Positions 8,294-17,189 are shown, counted from the first letter of the stretch. The stretch: 64,000 bases of DNA from Candidatus Gastranaerophilales bacterium (GCA_944323335.1 CALUSB010000002.1:1-64000), one strand, 5' to 3'. The notes: generated by a model not told the origin, from the letters alone. Made by a program: numbers and translations.

Positions 8294-9128
8294 CTCCTGC
8301 TATTTCCTTTACAAAATTTGGTACATCAAAAGATGAGGTCTGTATTCTTGCGTTATAAATTTTACAAAGTTTTGAAATCTCATCTGCTCTTTGTTTGTCA
8401 ACTTTTTTGTGGCAATGCGGTACTTCAACTTCATCAGAGCAAAAAGCCCATGACCAGTAGCCGCCGGGGTATGTAGGAATCGGGCCGCAGTAAGGAGCTA
8501 CATTTTTAAAGACTTTTTTCAAGAGTTTATACATCTTACCCATTTCAACAACATTTGCAAACGGTGATTCGGACTGAGGAACAACTATCCCTCCTTCACG
8601 CAGCGAATTTTTAACATTTGTATAAAATTCTTCCGTAAACAGTCCTTCCCCTGGGCCCATCGGGTCTGTTGAATCAATAAGAACAACATCATAGCAGTTT
8701 TTCTTGTTTTTTATGTATTCTATTGCATCTTCAACAAAAATCTTAACTTTAGGGTCATTAAGTCCGCAAGAAATTGTAGGGAGGAATTTTTTGCTTGCTT
8801 CAATTACCATGCCGTCAATTTCACACATTTCAATACTTTTAACGGATTTATGTTTTAGTACTTCTCTTACCGTGCCGCCGTCGCCGCCACCTATTACAAG
8901 GATATTTTCAGGGTTTTTGTGTGCAATAAGAGGGATGTGAGAAATCATTTCATGGTAGAAAAATTCATCTTTCTCGGTTGTCATCATAAGGCCGTCAAGT
9001 GTTAAAACATTGCCTAAACCCTTGCTTTTAAAAATTTCAACTTCTTGAAATTCGGATTTGTCTTTAAATAATGTTTCTTCTTTCTCTATTGCAACTCCGT
9101 AGTGCAGCTGGTTTATTTCATGGTACAT
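8286..9128 (-). CDS. speE: Spermidine synthase (polyamine aminopropyltransferase)
   Basis: A 280-residue enzyme that transfers an aminopropyl group from decarboxylated SAM to putrescine. It shows the N-terminal beta-hairpin domain (LTLDGLMMTTEKDEFFYHEM), the dcSAM-binding VIGGGDGGTVREV (78-90), the catalytic DSTDPMGPGEGLF (152-164) and SPFANV. AAAGGAAG lies before the ATG. It heads the minus-strand unit with aroA and the metallophosphatase; SAM synthetase is 23 kb away. Confidence 0.95.
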   Translation of the reverse strand: MYHEINQLHYGVAIEKEETLFKDKSEFQEVEIFKSKGLGNVLTLDGLMMTTEKDEFFYHEMISHIPLIAHKNPENILVIGGGDGGTVREVLKHKSVKSIEMCEIDGMVIEASKKFLPTISCGLNDPKVKIFVEDAIEYIKNKKNCYDVVLIDSTDPMGPGEGLFTEEFYTNVKNSLREGGIVVPQSESPFANVVEMGKMYKLLKKVFKNVAPYCGPIPTYPGGYWSWAFCSDEVEVPHCHKKVDKQRADEISKLCKIYNARIQTSSFDVPNFVKEIAGVE

Positions 9129-9182
9129 GTTAACTTCCTTTATTAAACTCTCTTAATCTATTATACAAAAAAGCAAATTATT

Positions 9183-9191
9183 TGCTATAAT
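9183..9191 (+). promoter_or_regulatory. Extended -10 promoter, very short leader
   Basis: TGCTATAAT ends 12 nt before the ATG at 9204, which predicts a leader of only about six nt. No SD can fit in such a leader. Confidence 0.55.
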
Positions 9192-9203
9192 AACTGTGAA
9201 ACT

Positions 9204-9488
9204 ATGAGAAATGTCATCCTTAAATCTTTTGAAGACTTTATCACGCAGCCTTTGGGAATTTTACGCAAAAAAATTATCCAAATAGCAAATTTAAAGTCCG
9301 ATTTTGTAAGTACAAAATCTGTTAATGTTGAGATTATGGATGATGCGGTTCAGGTTAATGTTATAAACAACGATAATGTCTACAATCTTTTATCTGCAGT
9401 TGTTTACAAAAAAAGATTAAACGAGTTGAGAACACCAAACTATGAAAATAAAACAAGCGAGTTTTTTACTAAGCTCTCCCAATCTTGA
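9204..9488 (+). CDS. Conserved-looking hypothetical protein, 94 aa
   Basis: A 94-residue protein I do not recognise. It is mixed charged, with no membrane segment, signal peptide or cysteine motif; residues 35-62 look like beta-strands (VNVEIMDDAVQVNVINNDNV). It is supported as a gene by the extended -10 just upstream and by a 47-nt overlap with engB, which begins inside its 3' end in another frame. It may serve to couple engB translation. No function can be given. Confidence 0.6.
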   Translation: MRNVILKSFEDFITQPLGILRKKIIQIANLKSDFVSTKSVNVEIMDDAVQVNVINNDNVYNLLSAVVYKKRLNELRTPNYENKTSEFFTKLSQS

Positions 9489-10020
9489 ACTTTGCCCTGT
9501 AACTGACATTTGTGAGTTTGCACTTTTAGGGCGTTCTAATGTTGGTAAGTCCACTTTTATAAACACGCTTGTAAATAATCAAAAACTTGCAAAAACATCT
9601 AATACCCCGGGTAAAACAAGGCTTATAAACCTTTTTGAAATTCAAACAACCTCTAAGCCCTTTATAATTGCTGATTTGCCGGGGTACGGCTATGCTAAGG
9701 TTTCAAAGGCCGAGCAGGCAAGCTGGCAAAAAAATCTTGAAGAATATTTGCTAAAAAGAAAAAATCTCATATCTTGTATTCAGTTTATTGACGCACGTCA
9801 TGATATTCAAAAGAATGATTTTCAAATGCACGAGTGGCTAACGCTCAATTCTGTGCCTAATTTTACAATACTGGCTAAGTGCGACTACATTTCAAGAAAT
9901 GAAGCCTTTAAAAAGGCCTCTTACATAAAAAAAGCCTTTGACACTGAGGTTTTATACTTTTCTTCAAAAAATCGCTCCTATGTTGATGATGTTTTAGTGC
10001 ATTTAGAAAAATTAATGTAA
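9442..10020 (+). CDS. engB: Ribosome-biogenesis GTPase YihA/YsxC/EngB
   Basis: A 192-residue essential-type GTPase acting in late 50S assembly. G1 is GRSNVGKST (30-38), G2 is in NTPGKTR, G3 is DLPGYGYAKV (78-87) and G4 reads AKCD within LAKCDYISRN, where the family usually has TKxD. The G5 serine region is YFSSKNRSYVDDV. Length fits the family. It overlaps the upstream small gene by 47 nt. The G4 change from T to A is modest, as K and D are kept. Confidence 0.93.
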   Translation: MKIKQASFLLSSPNLELCPVTDICEFALLGRSNVGKSTFINTLVNNQKLAKTSNTPGKTRLINLFEIQTTSKPFIIADLPGYGYAKVSKAEQASWQKNLEEYLLKRKNLISCIQFIDARHDIQKNDFQMHEWLTLNSVPNFTILAKCDYISRNEAFKKASYIKKAFDTEVLYFSSKNRSYVDDVLVHLEKLM

Positions 10021-10057
10021 CAAAAACTTAAAGTTCGTAATCTCCTTTTTAAAAAAA

Positions 10058-10066
10058 TGCTATAGT
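10058..10066 (+). promoter_or_regulatory. Extended -10 promoter, predicted leaderless transcript
   Basis: TGCTATAGT ends six nt before the ATG at 10073. There is no SD. It should drive the small protein, DUF2344 and probably RNase G/E. Confidence 0.55.
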
Positions 10067-10072
10067 CTTGTT

Positions 10073-10291
10073 ATGGAGAGTCCGATTTCAAGAAGTTATA
10101 TTAACGATTTTACTTTTAATCAGATGATTAAAGAGGCTCGAGCTCTTCAGGTAAAAAATACTTTAGAGAGAATTGGTGAATTTAACCGCACTACGCGCGA
10201 TGATATTTTGGACAAAGTTCTTGAAAATACTTCAAAATTCAGAGTGCAAAACAAATTTAAAGCATTAAAAAATGCAGGAAAAAGTTTATAA
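10073..10291 (+). CDS. Small hypothetical protein, 72 aa
   Basis: A 72-residue, mostly helical, charged protein (isoelectric balance basic, with RSYINDFTFNQMIKEARA near the start). No domain is recognised and no membrane segment or cysteine is present. It is supported by the promoter just upstream and by a 20-nt overlap with the DUF2344 gene. Its function is unknown. Confidence 0.6.
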   Translation: MESPISRSYINDFTFNQMIKEARALQVKNTLERIGEFNRTTRDDILDKVLENTSKFRVQNKFKALKNAGKSL

Positions 10292-10958
10292 ATACAGAAT
10301 AAAACTTACAAAATACGGTGAGTTAAAATATATTTCCCATCTTGATTGGCAAAACCTCATTATAAAATCCTTGAGGCGCTCCAACCTTGAGCTTGCGCTG
10401 ACTGAGGGGTTCAATAAAATTCCAAAGACCTCTTTTTCGCCTGCGCTGCCGTTGTTTATAGAAAGCGAGTGCGAGCTTGTATATTTTCAAACGCGAAAAC
10501 CCTTGGGGGATGATTTTAAAGAAGTTTTTGAAAAAAATACAAATCCAAACGTCAAGCTTGTTGAATGTGTAGATTTTTCCGACTGTGAGCACAAGCTCCC
10601 GCCGCTTGAAATGCTTATACAGTGGGCAAAATATACAGCAAAACCTATACTCTACAAAAATGAGAGTATTTTAAATTTTAAAGAATTAGAGTATAATACA
10701 GAAAAATGTTTATCTTGCGATGAAATTTTAATCGAAAGAAAAACAAAAAAAGGTTTAAATAAAGTTATTAATTATCGAAAATCTTTAAACTCGCTGGAGT
10801 TTAAAGACTCAGTTCTGACATTTGTGTTAAAAACAGGTCAAAACGAGGACATACCGTCTTTTAGGGCTGATGAGTTCTTAAAGCTAATTTACGGAGAGCA
10901 GTGGCTCTTTGACATAAAGAGAGTATGTTTTTTTGATAAAGACTTAAAAGTTTTATAA
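10272..10958 (+). CDS. DUF2344 (TIGR03936) protein, radical-SAM-linked
   Basis: A 228-residue protein of the DUF2344 family, recognisable by YRIKLTKYGELKYISHLDW near the N-terminus and PKTSFSPALPLFIESECEL. In Firmicutes and cyanobacteria this domain is fused to, or encoded after, a radical SAM protein (TIGR03960) and commonly precedes RNase G/E and ribosomal-protein genes. Here RNase G/E does follow after 19 nt, but the radical SAM partner is not adjacent. A CLSCDEI cysteine pair sits mid-protein. The biochemical role of the family is unknown; a link to ribosome or RNA metabolism is inferred from context. Confidence 0.85.
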   Translation: MQEKVYKYRIKLTKYGELKYISHLDWQNLIIKSLRRSNLELALTEGFNKIPKTSFSPALPLFIESECELVYFQTRKPLGDDFKEVFEKNTNPNVKLVECVDFSDCEHKLPPLEMLIQWAKYTAKPILYKNESILNFKELEYNTEKCLSCDEILIERKTKKGLNKVINYRKSLNSLEFKDSVLTFVLKTGQNEDIPSFRADEFLKLIYGEQWLFDIKRVCFFDKDLKVL

Positions 10959-10977
10959 GATTTAAAAGGAATATTTT

Positions 10978-12690
10978 ATGTCAAAAAAAATTGTAATTTC
11001 AGAAAAAGACAACATTGCTGCCCTTATTGAAAACAACAAAGTAAATGAGTTTTTTGTTTCTAAGGGTGATGTTTTAATGGGAGATGTGTATCTTGCCCGT
11101 GTAGATAATGTTCTTCCAAGTATTGAGGCTGCTTTTTTAGATGTCGGCATGCCTGATAAAATGGCTTTTATTCACGCAAATGACATTTCCGGCAAGGGCC
11201 CTCTTAAAGAAAAAGTTAAGCCCAATCAAAAACTTATTGTACAAGTTGTAAAAGAGCCGACAGGGCACAAAGGCCCAAGGGTTACTACTGCTCTTAGCTT
11301 GCCGGGGCGTTTTCTTGTGCTTTTGCCTGATGAAACAGGTGTCAATGTTTCAAGAAAAATTGTTTCAAATAAAGAACGTGCCCGCTTAAAATCAATTGTT
11401 AGCCTCCTAAAACCAGTAGGCGTCGGTGTCATTGTAAGGACTGAAGCTGAGGGGCAATCTGAGGCTGAAATTCAAGAAGATATAGAAATATTGCTTGAAA
11501 AATGGAACTCTATAGTTACGGCAGCAGACACCGCTAATCCTCCATGCCTTTTGTATCGTGACCAAGACTTGCTATACAGGGTAATTCGTGAGGCATGTAC
11601 AGAAGATGTTGAAGAAATAATTGTAGATACGCCTTTTGCGCTGCATAGAACAACTCAGCTTTTGCAACATTGGAATATGAATGTAAAAGTTAATATGCAC
11701 AAAGGCAATGACCCATTGCTTGTTGCAACAGGTGTAAATAAAGAAATCCACGCTGCACTTCAAACAAAAGTGAATTTGCCTCTTGGCGGATATTTGTTTA
11801 TTCAGCAGACAGAAGCACTTACTGTAGTTGATGTTAACAGTGGTAAGTTTACAAGTTCATCTTCTCAGGCGGAAACTATTTTAAAGACAAATCTTCAAGC
11901 GGCCGATGAAATCGCAAGGCAATTAAAGCTCAGAAACATTGGCGGTATGGTGGTTGTGGACTTTATCGATATGGTTTCTCGCATGGATAAACTTGCAGTT
12001 CTTGAGCACTTTGAGTTAGCGCTTGAGCAGGATAAGGCTAAACCTCAAATCGGCCAGCTCTCTGACTTAGGCCTTGTTGAGCTTACTCGACACAGACAAG
12101 GTCAGTCTTTGGCTGAAATATTTACCAAAAAATGTGATAAATGTAACGGTCAGGGCTTTATTGTAGAAGACCTCAAGTTCCAAACTTCAAATGCTCAAGG
12201 TGAAAACAGGGCAAAAATGAATAAAATAAAAGGCCCGTTCTCGGCAAATTTTGCAACCGAGGGTAAGCCAAACAACACAAATGGTCAAAACCAGCAAAAA
12301 TTCAATAAAAAAGATAAAAGAAACAGATTTAACAAAGACTTTAATAAACCTCAAGAAGTTGAAGAAAATATAGTTTCTCAAGAGGTAGAGGTTCAAACTC
12401 AAGTTGTTGAAGAAGTTGTTACGCCTGAGGTGAATGTTATTGAAACGCCTGTTGAGCTAAAAGCTGAAGAAACTGTGGTTGAAGAAGCGCCTCAAACCGA
12501 AGAAAAACCCAAAAAAGTTTCAAGAAAAACCAAAAAATCTCAGAAAAAAGAGGCTCAAAAGGCAGCAGAAGAAGTGCAAGTTCAAAACGAAAGCTCAGAA
12601 GCTGACACTGTTCAAAGCGAAAAAACAGAGGAAACTCCCGCAGAAAAACCAAAACGCAGAGGAAGAACAAGAAAGGTTAAAAATGCGTAA
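10978..12690 (+). CDS. rng: Ribonuclease G/E
   Basis: A 570-residue endoribonuclease for mRNA decay and rRNA processing. It has an S1 domain (about 35-125), the catalytic DVNSG (D285) and VVVDFIDM (D328) motifs, and the zinc-link CDKC (386-389) that holds dimers together. RNase G would stop near residue 400; the remaining 170 residues are low-complexity, first K/N-rich then alternating E/V/Q and K-rich runs, like a short RNase E-type scaffold tail. I therefore use the general name. AAAAGGAAT precedes the ATG. The next gene starts inside its last codons. Confidence 0.93.
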   Translation: MSKKIVISEKDNIAALIENNKVNEFFVSKGDVLMGDVYLARVDNVLPSIEAAFLDVGMPDKMAFIHANDISGKGPLKEKVKPNQKLIVQVVKEPTGHKGPRVTTALSLPGRFLVLLPDETGVNVSRKIVSNKERARLKSIVSLLKPVGVGVIVRTEAEGQSEAEIQEDIEILLEKWNSIVTAADTANPPCLLYRDQDLLYRVIREACTEDVEEIIVDTPFALHRTTQLLQHWNMNVKVNMHKGNDPLLVATGVNKEIHAALQTKVNLPLGGYLFIQQTEALTVVDVNSGKFTSSSSQAETILKTNLQAADEIARQLKLRNIGGMVVVDFIDMVSRMDKLAVLEHFELALEQDKAKPQIGQLSDLGLVELTRHRQGQSLAEIFTKKCDKCNGQGFIVEDLKFQTSNAQGENRAKMNKIKGPFSANFATEGKPNNTNGQNQQKFNKKDKRNRFNKDFNKPQEVEENIVSQEVEVQTQVVEEVVTPEVNVIETPVELKAEETVVEEAPQTEEKPKKVSRKTKKSQKKEAQKAAEEVQVQNESSEADTVQSEKTEETPAEKPKRRGRTRKVKNA

Positions 12691-13189
12691 AGCCTTAATT
12701 TCTATATTATGTTGTATGTTTTTATTCTCAGGTTCTCTTGTTTTTGCTGAACCTCAAGATATAAACATGCAAGAAAATACGCAAAACGTGCAAGTTGAAA
12801 CTGTTCAAGATGACACTGTTGCACAGACCCAAGAGCAGAGTGACATTGACAAGCTAAACGAAGAAATGGGCTTAGGCGAGCAAAGACCGATTGTAATCGA
12901 TGATGTTCAGAGCTCGCCTAATGATAATGTCGCTCTTACAAAACGTGTTGTGCCTGATACTAAGTCTGAACTTACAAAAATGGTTAAGATGTTCTTGAAA
13001 GTAATGCTGGCGGTGGCAATCAGTTCGGTTGTTATTTTTGTTGTGCTGCTTTTTGTAAGGCGTTTTTATTCGCCCATGGTTACTATGGAAGAGTTGAACA
13101 AAGAAGATAGTAAAAATATTTCACTTGATACGCCGCAGAATAAAAATGAGGCACTAAAGACATTTTTAGATAAGACAAAAGACGTTTAA
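12683..13189 (+). CDS. Hypothetical exported single-pass membrane protein
   Basis: A 168-residue protein beginning MRKALISILCCMFLFSGSLVFAEP, a good signal peptide with a likely cut after VFA. An acidic Q/E/D-rich segment follows, then a strong transmembrane helix (about 108-132, VMLAVAISSVVIFVVLLFV) and a short charged tail. It starts 8 nt before the end of rng with GAAAGG upstream, so it is translationally coupled to rng. The layout loosely recalls FliO-type proteins, but I see no motif that proves it. The longer upstream-open frame is the RNase tail read in another frame. Confidence 0.7.
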   Translation: MRKALISILCCMFLFSGSLVFAEPQDINMQENTQNVQVETVQDDTVAQTQEQSDIDKLNEEMGLGEQRPIVIDDVQSSPNDNVALTKRVVPDTKSELTKMVKMFLKVMLAVAISSVVIFVVLLFVRRFYSPMVTMEELNKEDSKNISLDTPQNKNEALKTFLDKTKDV

Positions 13190-13407
13190 AATAAGAGCTT
13201 TTCTTGCGGTTTACCGTGTAATTGCAAAAGCAAATGTACAATCTTTGGCATTTGACAGACAAAAGAGTATTTGTTTATTTCAATCGAACATTTTTTGCAG
13301 TTGCAGTTGATTGAATAACACTCATACGCTTGCTGTGTCCAGTTTTGAGTTAATGAGTCTGAAACCTCGCCATTTGTTTGAGGGATAAAAACTTCGGAAT
13401 TATTCAT
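13186..13407 (-). CDS. Small cysteine-rich hypothetical protein, 73 aa
   Basis: A 73-residue protein with five cysteines, four clustered as CYSINCNCKKC (about 30-40), which could bind a metal ion, followed by SFVCQMPKIV. AGAGGTG lies a few nt before the ATG. It ends tail to tail with the upstream membrane-protein gene, overlapping by 4 nt. I know no family for it; the compact cysteine block suggests a zinc-knuckle-like fold, which is inference. Confidence 0.6.
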   Translation of the reverse strand: MNNSEVFIPQTNGEVSDSLTQNWTQQAYECYSINCNCKKCSIEINKYSFVCQMPKIVHLLLQLHGKPQEKLLF

Positions 13408-13507
13408 AACAACACCTCTGAAACTTACCCTACATATATATTTTAAACCTTTATTTTCTTGTTTTTATCCTGTATTTGGACTATGATTGTAAATAAAATT
13501 ATAATTT

Positions 13508-13536
13508 TTGTGTTTAGTGCTATTTTTTGCTAAAAT
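13508..13536 (+). promoter_or_regulatory. Promoter of the GT2/mur operon
   Basis: TTGTGT (13508-13513), 17 nt, then TAAAAT (13531-13536) preceded by TGC, an extended -10. The expected start is near 13543. GAGGAG (13545-13550) lies unusually far, about 17 nt, before the ATG at 13568. Confidence 0.5.
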
Positions 13537-13567
13537 CAGACAATGAGGAGAATAATTAGCTGGGATT

Positions 13568-14875
13568 ATGAAAGATAGAATTACATTATTGCTTATAATT
13601 TCTTGCCTTTTGGCTTTTTTAATTATTTTTCAAAATTACTTTAAGACATCTTATGCGGTAATTTTCTTAATATGCTTTATGGCGCTTTATATGCTTTATA
13701 TGTACCTTTCAATAAAACACCAGAGAAGAAAATTGAAGAAAAACCCCCCTGCTCCAAATTCTTCTTATAAGCCCTTTATCTCTATTATGATTCCATGCCA
13801 CAACGAGCATGAAGTAATATCTGAAACTGTTAAAAATGTTCTGAATGTTGATTATCAAAATTATGAAATAATTGTCATAGATGACAGGTCAGATGATTCA
13901 ACTCCGGAAATTATAAAGCAATTGGAGGCTCAATATGACAAGGTCAGAGCCCTTATTAGAGATAAAGACGCATTCCCGGGTAAGTCTGCGGTTCTAAACG
14001 ATGCGTTTAAAATTGCCAAGGGTGAAGCGATTTTGGTTTTTGATGCAGACGCCAGAATCGAGCCTGATTTTATAAATATTTTACTCCCGAAACTTGAGCC
14101 CAAAGGAGTTGGTGCTGTTCAGGCAAGGAAAAATATTATTAATGCCAAACAAAATTTCTTAACCGCATGCCAGTATAACGAGTATGTTTTTGACTCATAT
14201 CTGCAAATAGGTAGAGATGCGGTAAAAGGCGCAGTTGAGCTTCGCGGCAACGGCGAGATGATTAAAAGAGAAGCACTTGTTGATATTGGCGGATGGAACA
14301 ATGAAACTATTACAGATGACCTTGATATGTCTACAAGGCTGCATATAAAAGGCTGGGATATTCGTTTTTGTCCCGATGCTATTGTAAATGAAGAAGGTGT
14401 AATTTGCTTTAGTGCTCTGATTCGTCAACGCAGACGCTGGGTTGAGGGCAGTATCAGAAGATATCTGGAATTTGCAAAAGATGTATTTTTCTCAAAAGAT
14501 ATGTCACTTAGAGTCGGTTTTGACCTTATAGCATACATTTCAGAGTTTTTATTGCCGTTTTGGCTTATTGCTGAGATATTTATCCAGGCGTTTCGCTTTG
14601 TAAGAGGGTATGAGGACAGTATATTATCCTCTATTATCCTGCTTGTATGCACAGGTGTATTTTTTGCCTGCGGTCTTGTGTATTCTCTTATTAAATACTC
14701 GCACTATGATTTCTTCAAAGCCCTCTGGCATGCTGTTATAACGGCAATTTACTTTGTTGTTATTTGGTTCCCTATAGCAATGTTTATAATATTTAAAATT
14801 ATTTTCACAAAGAAAACCATGGACTGGGGCAAAACTCAACATGGTGTTGTGCAAGACTGTTGCGGAGGGGTGTAG
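13568..14875 (+). CDS. Membrane glycosyltransferase, family 2
   Basis: A 435-residue processive-type GT2. Two N-terminal membrane helices (about 7-22 and 28-48) precede the catalytic domain: IPCHNE (75-80), VIDDRSDD, DAD (159-161) as metal-binding DxD, TDDLD and RQRRRW, the QxxRW-like product-binding motif of cellulose/poly-GlcNAc synthases. At least three C-terminal helices follow. It probably polymerises or transfers a hexose or GlcNAc at the inner membrane. It directly abuts murC (stop TAG, then ATG), so it is co-transcribed with wall-precursor genes; whether it acts on a wall-linked polymer or an exopolysaccharide is open. Confidence 0.88.
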   Translation: MKDRITLLLIISCLLAFLIIFQNYFKTSYAVIFLICFMALYMLYMYLSIKHQRRKLKKNPPAPNSSYKPFISIMIPCHNEHEVISETVKNVLNVDYQNYEIIVIDDRSDDSTPEIIKQLEAQYDKVRALIRDKDAFPGKSAVLNDAFKIAKGEAILVFDADARIEPDFINILLPKLEPKGVGAVQARKNIINAKQNFLTACQYNEYVFDSYLQIGRDAVKGAVELRGNGEMIKREALVDIGGWNNETITDDLDMSTRLHIKGWDIRFCPDAIVNEEGVICFSALIRQRRRWVEGSIRRYLEFAKDVFFSKDMSLRVGFDLIAYISEFLLPFWLIAEIFIQAFRFVRGYEDSILSSIILLVCTGVFFACGLVYSLIKYSHYDFFKALWHAVITAIYFVVIWFPIAMFIIFKIIFTKKTMDWGKTQHGVVQDCCGGV

Positions 14876-16267
14876 ATGGAGTTTCCCGAGTATCATTTTA
14901 TAGCTATTGGCGGCATTGGTCAGAGCGCTCTGGCTGAGATTTTACTAAAAGAGGGTAAAACAGTAAGCGGCTCTGACATTTCAAAAAGTAAATACGTGCA
15001 AAGGCTTGAAAAATTCGGCGCAAAAGTTTATATAGGGCACAGTGCGAATAATATTTCAGGTTCGCCAAAAGTTGTTATTTCAAGTGCTGTAAAGGAAGAT
15101 AACCCAGAGCTTAAATACGCTCGTGATAAGGATTTAGAGGTTCTGCATCGTTCTGATTTGCTGAAAATAATTTCTCAAAGATATCCAAAGTTTTTTGGTT
15201 TTTGCGGAACTCACGGTAAGACTACAACAAGCGGGCTTTGTGCCTATTTGTTATCAAAGGGAGGCTATAAGCCCGCATACGCTATTGGCGGTATAATCCC
15301 TGAATTAAACACAAACGGCGACTGCGAGGATAAAAATACTCCATATTTTTCAGCCGAGCTTGATGAAAGTGATGGTACGGTTTTAAAATATTCTCCCGCT
15401 TATGCTCTTATAAATAACCTTGAGGCTGACCATTTGGATTTTTATAAAAACGGCTTGAGTGATATTCTTGATACATTTTCTAAATTTTTAAATAACCTTT
15501 CATCAGACGCTAAAGTGCTTATTAACCTTGATAATAAGGGTAATTTGGAGTTAATTGAAAAAAATAAAAATTTTAAGAACTTTGTGGGTTACTCTATAGA
15601 AAACAGTGAAGCAAAATACAGGGCAAAAAATATTAAATATGATGTATTGTCCTGTAGCTTTGATTTTTGCTCAGATGATAAGATTATTGCAAAAATTGAA
15701 CTTTCAATCCCCGGCAAACACAATGTCATAAATGCCCTAGGTGTTGCATCAATATTATATGAAGCAGGTATTGATTTTGAAAAAATTGCACCGCATTTTA
15801 AAACTTTTAGCGGCATGGGCAGGCGTTTTCAAAAAAGTGCAGAGTTTAATTCCATAAGAATCATAGATGATTACGCTCATCATCCAAGTGAAATAAAAGC
15901 AACGCTTGATGCCGTTAAAAATTACAAAGACGGCAGAATTGTTGCGATATTTCAACCGCACAGATTTTCTCGTTTTAAGGGATTGTATGAAGATTTTAAA
16001 TCCGCACTTTCTCTTGCGGATTATATTTGCGTACTGGATGTTTATGCGGCAGGCGAGAGCTGCCAAGGTGGTAAAACCCCGAGTGATTTAGCTGTTGAGC
16101 TTGTTAAACAGGGTAAGGAAGCTAAATATTTTGAAGGCTCGATAGAAAATGCTGCCAAGGCAATTTTACCAACACTAAAGGAAAATGATATAGTATTTAC
16201 GCTTGGGGCAGGCGATATCACAAAAATGGGCGGGGTTTTAAATGAATTGTACATGCTCAAGAAGTAA
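14876..16267 (+). CDS. murC: UDP-N-acetylmuramate--L-alanine ligase
   Basis: A 463-residue cytoplasmic Mur ligase adding L-Ala to UDP-MurNAc. It has the N-terminal GIGQSALAEIL nucleotide-binding motif (usual family form GGxGMSxxA), the ATP P-loop GTHGKTTTS (111-119), the ELDESDGT segment and DDYAHHPSEI. It starts on the nucleotide after the GT2 stop, with GGAGGGG just upstream, and overlaps murB by 26 nt. Confidence 0.96.
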   Translation: MEFPEYHFIAIGGIGQSALAEILLKEGKTVSGSDISKSKYVQRLEKFGAKVYIGHSANNISGSPKVVISSAVKEDNPELKYARDKDLEVLHRSDLLKIISQRYPKFFGFCGTHGKTTTSGLCAYLLSKGGYKPAYAIGGIIPELNTNGDCEDKNTPYFSAELDESDGTVLKYSPAYALINNLEADHLDFYKNGLSDILDTFSKFLNNLSSDAKVLINLDNKGNLELIEKNKNFKNFVGYSIENSEAKYRAKNIKYDVLSCSFDFCSDDKIIAKIELSIPGKHNVINALGVASILYEAGIDFEKIAPHFKTFSGMGRRFQKSAEFNSIRIIDDYAHHPSEIKATLDAVKNYKDGRIVAIFQPHRFSRFKGLYEDFKSALSLADYICVLDVYAAGESCQGGKTPSDLAVELVKQGKEAKYFEGSIENAAKAILPTLKENDIVFTLGAGDITKMGGVLNELYMLKK

Positions 16268-17189
16268 TATTGAATCGTACGAAAATTTTGAACTGAAGAA
16301 CTTTAATACCCTTAAAATGTCCTCGGTTGCAGATGTTGCATACTTTGTAAAAAACGAAGCTCAACTGTGTTCGCTTTTTGAAAAATATGAAAAACTTGCA
16401 ATTTTAGGTGCGGGTTCAAATGTATTACTCTCAAGTCTGGGGGTTAGAGAGCCTGTTGTAATAACAAAAAAAATGTCAGAAATTTCTCTTAGGAAAAATA
16501 TTGTTGAAGTTGAAGCCGGTGCAAGTGCTCAAAAGCTCTCTGTTGAAGCATTTAAAAACTCCCTTTGCGGGTTTGAATTTTTAATAGGCTTACCAGCAAC
16601 ACTGGGCGGTGCGGTTGCAATGAACGCAGGGGCACATGAGCAGTGTATAAGTGATTTTTTATTAAGTGCAAGAGTGTATGATACAAAAGAAAAGAAGGTT
16701 TTAAATTTCACAAAAGAGGATTTTAATTTTTCCTACAGAAACTCTATAGTTAAACAAAACCCTCAAAGATATGTGGTTTTAAGTGCAAAATTTGAGCTTG
16801 AAAAGACGGATAAATCTTTAATTCAAGAAAAAATGGAGAAAAACACGGCTTTTAGAAAAAAAGTTCAACCCTCGCTTGCTCTGCCTAATTTAGGAAGTGT
16901 GTTTAAAAATCCGACTCTTCCTAACGGGGAGAAGCTAAGTGCAGGCATGCTTGTGGATAAATGCGGATTAAAGGGCTATAGGTCAGGCGGCGCCGGTGTT
17001 TGGGAAAACCATGGGAATTTTGTTATAAATTATGACAACTGCAGCTCAAATGACTATACAAATGTGGTTTATAAAATGTATGATAGTGTAAGAGAGAAAT
17101 TTGACATCGAACTTGAATGTGAGATAGTTCGACTTGGAGAATTCAGCGAGTCAGAGGAAGAAAAATGGAAAATAATGAAAAAAGATTAG
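16242..17189 (+). CDS. murB: UDP-N-acetylenolpyruvoylglucosamine reductase
   Basis: A 315-residue FAD enzyme that reduces UDP-GlcNAc-enolpyruvate to UDP-MurNAc. Visible motifs are LGAGSNVLL, GLPATLGGAVAMNAGAH, SYRNSI with the substrate-contacting tyrosine and arginine, and NLGSVFKNP with the catalytic serine; ENHGNFVIN lies near the C-terminus with the catalytic glutamate region before it. The start at 16242 lies inside murC; later starts would cut into the conserved NFELKNFNTLK region. Confidence 0.95.
   Translation: MNCTCSRSNIESYENFELKNFNTLKMSSVADVAYFVKNEAQLCSLFEKYEKLAILGAGSNVLLSSLGVREPVVITKKMSEISLRKNIVEVEAGASAQKLSVEAFKNSLCGFEFLIGLPATLGGAVAMNAGAHEQCISDFLLSARVYDTKEKKVLNFTKEDFNFSYRNSIVKQNPQRYVVLSAKFELEKTDKSLIQEKMEKNTAFRKKVQPSLALPNLGSVFKNPTLPNGEKLSAGMLVDKCGLKGYRSGGAGVWENHGNFVINYDNCSSNDYTNVVYKMYDSVREKFDIELECEIVRLGEFSESEEEKWKIMKKD

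Noticed and set aside
12479-12682. An upstream extension of the membrane-protein gene inside rng
   Set aside because: It is the K/E-rich tail of RNase G/E read out of frame. The ATG at 12683 with GAAAGG upstream and a signal peptide is the true start.
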